A DNA stretch of 54,804 nt from Saccharibacillus sp. CPCC 101409 (lineage in GTDB: Bacteria > Bacillota > Bacilli > Paenibacillales > Paenibacillaceae). Made by a program: the position numbers and the translations under genes. The stretch's first letter is position 1. Each line of letters starts with the position of its first letter. The notes beneath the pieces were generated by a model that was not told the DNA's origin, did not search any database, and worked only from the letters and a program-made list of their open reading frames with translations. This document shows positions 51,863-54,804 of this stretch, one piece after another. The stretch lies in NCBI RefSeq assembly GCF_030518235.1, contig NZ_JAULSA010000022.1, positions 1-54,804 on the forward strand, written 5' to 3'.

Positions 51863-51878
51863 TTAAAGTTAACTTTAA
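51863..51878. promoter_or_regulatory. perfect palindrome in arabinanase leader, candidate operator
   Basis: TTAAAGTTAACTTTAA is a perfect 16-bp palindrome about 34 bp after the -10 element, a normal place for a repressor. It does not match the AraR box I know. The regulator is unknown. Confidence 0.5.
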
Positions 51879-51932
51879 AAGATGTACTTTGCGAAGGAGG
51901 GAAGAAACGAAATCTAAAGGTTTACTTCGAAA

Positions 51933-51946
51933 TGAAAGCGTTATCC
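51933..51946 (+). promoter_or_regulatory. cre site in arabinanase leader
   Basis: TGAAAGCGTTATCC matches 13 of 14 positions of the cre consensus TGWAANCGNTNWCA. Its position downstream of the promoter suggests road-block repression by CcpA. Confidence 0.65.
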
Positions 51947-51989
51947 GAATGGCTGGACAATCATAATCACAGAAAGGGATGGGAGAAAG

Positions 51990-52940
51990 ATGAAGCGTAA
52001 ACTTGCGATTCTGCTGATGGCTTTAATCGTGATGGCGTCGACTTTTAGCGATGCCCGCAGCTATGCGGCGCACTGGGGACTGACCGGAGACGTCGGGGTG
52101 CACGATCCGTCGATCATCAAAGAAGGCAGCAGCTGGTACGTTTTTTCGACGGGGCAGGGCATCCAGGTGCTGCGCTCGGACAACGGGACGAACTTTTACC
52201 GGGTGCCGCAGATATTCCTGAGCGCGCCGTCCTGGTGGAAAACGTACGTGCCGAACCAGACGCCGCTCGACGTATGGGCGCCCGACGTCAAATCGTATAA
52301 CGGCAAAGTGTGGCTCTACTATTCCATTTCCACTTTCGGCAAAAACGTTTCGGCGATCGGTCTGGCTTCGGCCGGCAGCGTCGGCGCGGGAAGCTGGAAA
52401 GACGAAGGCGTTGTCCTGTCGACCAACGGCACGCAGAACTACAACGCGATCGACCCCGAACTGGTAATCGACGCAAGCGGCAATCCGTGGCTGGCGTTCG
52501 GCTCGTTCTGGACCGGGATCAAGCTGACCAAGCTGGACAAGAATACGATGAAACCTACGGGCAGCCTGTATTCGATCGCCCAGCGCACGGTCAACAGCGG
52601 AGCGATCGAAGCGCCGTCCATTACTTACCGAAACGGTTACTATTATCTGTTCGCTTCCATCGACAACTGCTGCAGCGGAGTGAACAGCACATACAAGATC
52701 ATTTACGGGCGTTCACAAAGCATCACCGGCCCTTATGTGGACAAGAACGGCGTCAGCCTGACCAACAACGGCGGTACCATTCTCGATTCCGGCAACGCGC
52801 GCTGGAAAGGGCCGGGCGGCCAGGACGTGTACGGCACCAACGTGATCGTGCGCCACGCCTACGACGCCGACGACAACGGGAATCCGAAGCTGCTCATCAG
52901 CGACCTGAATTGGGATTCGAGCGGATGGCCGACGTATTGA
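51990..52940 (+). CDS. abnA: secreted endo-1,5-alpha-L-arabinanase, GH43
   Basis: A 316-residue exported enzyme with a signal peptide (about 1-27, cleavage near 'SYAA-HW'). It has the five-bladed GH43 propeller with catalytic Asp39 ('GVHDPSII'), pKa-modulating Asp155 ('NAIDPELV') and acid Glu207 ('GAIEAPSI'). 'WWKTYVPNQTPLDVWAPDV' and 'GTNVIVRHAYDADDNGNPKLLISDLNWDSSGWPTY' match AbnA-type arabinanases, which cut arabinan of plant pectin. Length agrees with B. subtilis AbnA. A cre box and a palindrome in the leader point to carbon-source control. No arabinose genes are adjacent. Confidence 0.93.
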   Translation: MKRKLAILLMALIVMASTFSDARSYAAHWGLTGDVGVHDPSIIKEGSSWYVFSTGQGIQVLRSDNGTNFYRVPQIFLSAPSWWKTYVPNQTPLDVWAPDVKSYNGKVWLYYSISTFGKNVSAIGLASAGSVGAGSWKDEGVVLSTNGTQNYNAIDPELVIDASGNPWLAFGSFWTGIKLTKLDKNTMKPTGSLYSIAQRTVNSGAIEAPSITYRNGYYYLFASIDNCCSGVNSTYKIIYGRSQSITGPYVDKNGVSLTNNGGTILDSGNARWKGPGGQDVYGTNVIVRHAYDADDNGNPKLLISDLNWDSSGWPTY

Positions 52941-53047
52941 GGGTTCATTTTCGATAAAAAGTTAAATAAGGCGCGGCCTGACCGATTGCGATCCGCCCGC
53001 CGGACATTGCAAGCCGCAGCAAAGCGCGTTATCCTTGTAGAAGACTA

Positions 53048-53207
53048 GGGCGTGTCTTGAAACTCCGACGGGAGCAGATTGGGCTGAATTTTCGTTCTCA
53101 ACAAGGAACTTTTCCGAAGGTGTGCCGGGGCACATCAAGGGAAAGTGACGTAGGAGAGGGCGAAAAGGCAGTTCAAGATGCACGTCAGCGAGTTTTGAGA
53201 CACGCCC
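53048..53207. mobile_element. 160-bp MITE with 18-bp terminal inverted repeats
   Basis: GGGCGTGTCTTGAAACTC at 53048-53065 and GAGTTTTGAGACACGCCC at 53190-53207 are inverted repeats with two mismatches. TA flanks both ends, consistent with a TA target duplication. No coding capacity. It lies 30 bp before the map start codon, so it can affect map expression. A deleted relative sits at 42069-42124. Confidence 0.85.
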
Positions 53208-53237
53208 TAAATTTACAAGGAATCGAGCGACCAATCC

Positions 53238-53987
53238 ATGATTACACTCAAAAGCGAACGCGAAATCCAGCTGATGGACGCGGCCGGGGATGTGCTGGCG
53301 GCCTGTCACAAGGAAATTGCGAACATGATTAAACCGGGCGTCACCACAATGGAGATCGACCGGTTTGCCGAAAAGTTTCTGAAGCAGCACGGCGCGACGC
53401 CGGAGCAAAAAGGCTTCAACGGTTACGAATACGCCACCTGCGCGTCGATCAACGACGAGATCTGCCACGGCTTCCCGCGCCGCCAGCCGCTCAAGAGCGG
53501 CGATATCGTCACGATCGACATGGTGGTCAACCTGAACGGCGCGCTGGCCGATTCGGCCTGGACGTATGCGGTCGGCGACATCTCGGACGAAGACAAGCGC
53601 CTGATGGAAGTGACGCATCGCGCGCTGGAACTGGGCATCGAAGCCGCGCAGCCGGGCAGCCGTCTGGGCGATATCGGGCACGCCATCCAGAGCTACGTCG
53701 AAAGCGAAGGCTTCTCGGTGGTGCGCGAATTTACCGGCCACGGCATCGGGCCGACCATCCACGAGAAACCGCAGATCCTGCACTACGGCGAACCCGGCAA
53801 AGGCCAGCGGCTCAAAGAAGGCATGGTCATCACCATCGAGCCGATGGTCAACGTCGGCGTCTGGCAGAGCAAGCGCGACGACAACGGCTGGACTGCCCGC
53901 ACCGCGGACGGCAAACGCTCCGCGCAGTACGAGCACACGCTGGCGATCACGAAGGACGGTCCGCGAATCTTGACGGCGCAGGATTGA
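53238..53987 (+). CDS. map: methionine aminopeptidase type I
   Basis: A 249-residue cytoplasmic enzyme that removes the initiator methionine from new proteins. Metal ligands Asp94, Asp105, His168, Glu201 and Glu232 are present in 'TIDMVVNLNGALADSAWTY', 'GHGIG', 'TIEPM' and 'YEHT'; His77 ('CHGFP') is also conserved. It is of the short type Ia without an N-terminal zinc finger. It is not in the usual secY-adk-map ribosomal cluster, so it may be a second copy. A MITE occupies its upstream region. Confidence 0.94.
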   Translation: MITLKSEREIQLMDAAGDVLAACHKEIANMIKPGVTTMEIDRFAEKFLKQHGATPEQKGFNGYEYATCASINDEICHGFPRRQPLKSGDIVTIDMVVNLNGALADSAWTYAVGDISDEDKRLMEVTHRALELGIEAAQPGSRLGDIGHAIQSYVESEGFSVVREFTGHGIGPTIHEKPQILHYGEPGKGQRLKEGMVITIEPMVNVGVWQSKRDDNGWTARTADGKRSAQYEHTLAITKDGPRILTAQD

Positions 53988-54025
53988 AATTGCTTGAAGT
54001 CAAAACATTAAACGCCAAAAAAATA

Positions 54026-54063
54026 GTCGAATGCAGAAACTGCTTCTGTATTCGGCTTTTTTA
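54026..54063 (+). terminator. terminator after map
   Basis: GTCGAAT(g)CAGAA-ACTGC-TTCTG(t)ATTCGGC followed by TTTTTTAT. Confidence 0.8.
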
Positions 54064-54100
54064 TCTTTCTAATGTTTTGAATGTGTTTCTTAAGTTTCGT

Positions 54101-54129
54101 TTGTTCTTATCACGGGAAATATATAGTAT
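54101..54129 (+). promoter_or_regulatory. promoter of HTH antitoxin-like gene
   Basis: TTGTTC (54101-54106), a 17-bp spacer and TAGTAT (54124-54129), with the ribosome site AAGGAGGGAG and ATG soon after. Confidence 0.6.
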
Positions 54130-54155
54130 ACTTTAAGAGGAAGGAGGGAGTACAA

Positions 54156-54707
54156 ATGCCTGCATTCAAAGAAGAAGTCACTCGCGAACTTCAGCTTGTG
54201 CATCGTTCCTATCAAACGATGGAGCCGGACGTACGCCTATTCATTAATACTTTTGAAGCCTTTATACACGCGCAAGAGACTTTGGATACCGCAAAGGCCA
54301 ATTCGCTTCTTAAATTCCTGGACGAAATAGGAGCTCTCAACGTTAAGACTATCGTCGAAGAAATCATATCCAATCAAGACTCCAAAGAAGTTTTTGTGCC
54401 TTTTAATGAGGGCGATCCGTATCTTTCCGTAAAGGAAATAGCTCTGCTAAGCAACGTGTCTCAGCAAATGGTAAGAAGAGCATGCGAAGAGGGGAAAATC
54501 GAGGCCGTCAGAGGCAAGAAGCGAAGTTGGATGATTCATAAACAGAAGTTTATGGACAGTGAGCTTTACGGTCGATGGACACGAAATAAACAAGATAAGT
54601 GGTCTATTCTTGAACAGGGAGCAGGAGCTTTTACGGAAAACAAAGAATTTCTGGAGGCTGTCGAGCAAGCAGAGAAAGATAGAAAGAAGATGAATAAGCC
54701 GAAATGA
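54156..54707 (+). CDS. HTH (excisionase-type) protein, probable antitoxin of a PIN toxin
   Basis: A 183-residue protein. Residues 89-132 ('YLSVKEIALLSNVSQQMVRRACEEGKIEAVRGKKRSWMI') form an excisionase/MerR-like helix-turn-helix. The N-terminal about 80 residues and the charged C-terminus are unrecognised and could bind a partner. Its stop overlaps the ATG of a following frame beginning 'MTRYLLDTNIIR', the start of a PIN ribonuclease, so the two form a typical antitoxin-toxin pair. Its base composition is clearly more AT-rich than the neighbouring genes, suggesting recent transfer. Confidence 0.8.
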   Translation: MPAFKEEVTRELQLVHRSYQTMEPDVRLFINTFEAFIHAQETLDTAKANSLLKFLDEIGALNVKTIVEEIISNQDSKEVFVPFNEGDPYLSVKEIALLSNVSQQMVRRACEEGKIEAVRGKKRSWMIHKQKFMDSELYGRWTRNKQDKWSILEQGAGAFTENKEFLEAVEQAEKDRKKMNKPK

Positions 54708-54804
54708 CTCGCTATCTTCTGGATACTAATATTATTCGTTATGACGGATTGTAAAATGAAGTGCAACACCTCGAATTGAATACAAAAGGGCTCATGGCCG
54801 GATT
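54704..54804 (+). pseudogene. PIN-domain toxin, broken by in-frame stop (partial at window end)
   Basis: The frame opens MTRYLLDTNIIRYDGL and meets TAA at 54752-54754. It then continues in the same frame with 'NEVQHLELNTKGLMAG' to the window edge. 'YLLDTNII' is the first beta-strand and first acidic residue of a PIN nuclease. Either a point nonsense mutation inactivated the toxin, or the true protein starts later. The gene overlaps the antitoxin-like gene by 4 nt. Confidence 0.65.

Noticed and set aside
1..54804. tRNA, rRNA, CRISPR array or riboswitch
   Set aside because: I looked for cloverleaf-like segments, regular direct repeats with spacers and long conserved leaders. None was convincing; the spaced palindromes at 36.6 and 41.8 kb are not CRISPR because the units are inverted-repeat hairpins with uneven spacing, only four per element, and no cas genes are near.

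Overview
The window is chromosomal DNA of a GC-rich, Gram-positive bacterium of the Bacillota, most likely Paenibacillaceae (Paenibacillus or Saccharibacillus type). This rests on S-layer homology (SLH) repeats, a Staphylococcus-type class I fructose-bisphosphate aldolase, a DUF4003 protein, a copper-amine-oxidase-N stalk protein, Bacillus-type catabolite (cre-like) boxes, strong AGGAGG-like ribosome sites and holin-like type I toxins. No tRNA, rRNA, CRISPR array or complete transposase gene was seen. The species assignment is inference.

Left part (1-9.4 kb): the end of an SLH protein, a membrane protein, and a TetR regulator divergent from an SDR dehydrogenase across a perfect 14-bp palindrome. 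Then come a DUF7660 protein, the rRNA methyltransferase RlmD with a long basic N-terminal extension, and a second TetR locus controlling two NAD(P)-dependent oxidoreductases through two related dyads. A tRNA-dihydrouridine synthase closes this part.

9.4-14 kb: the RNA helicase gene dbpA sits between two direct copies of a type I toxin-antitoxin cassette. Each copy has a 27-codon holin-like peptide gene on the minus strand and an antisense RNA promoter on the plus strand. A third, broken copy supplies the end of the next gene. A four-gene MerR operon with a prenyltransferase-like toroid protein follows.

14-22 kb: a stalk-domain secreted protein, a DNA-alkylation-repair-like protein, a beta-propeller protein, a lipoprotein/histidine-kinase pair, an SDR-like protein lacking its catalytic residues, and a membrane protein.

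22-30.5 kb: a complete peptide-type (Opp/Dpp) ABC transporter followed by a class V aminotransferase and a metal-dependent amidohydrolase. The 700-bp gap between transporter and enzymes is filled with unusual repeats.

30.5-42 kb: a helical-repeat protein, an exported flavoprotein lipoprotein, a GT-C type glycosyltransferase with a repeat-bearing lipoprotein, DUF4003, fda, a GNAT and a GGDEF-EAL protein. The block from DUF4003 to GGDEF-EAL is bracketed by two inverted copies of an approximately 300-bp non-coding element. Each copy carries four 26-bp hairpins whose starts are spaced exactly 50, 61 and 50 bp. A third element of nearly the same geometry but different sequence lies at 27.87-28.06 kb. 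These elements are the most unusual structure in the window.

Right part (42-54.8 kb): stress-type genes (PPOX protein; an SDR behind a SigB-like promoter), lipoproteins and GNATs, an AraC regulator next to a GH4 alpha-galactosidase with a cre-like box, a TetM-like GTPase, a secreted arabinanase with a cre box in its leader, a 160-bp MITE in front of map, and finally an HTH antitoxin-like gene overlapping a PIN-toxin reading frame that is broken by an in-frame stop.
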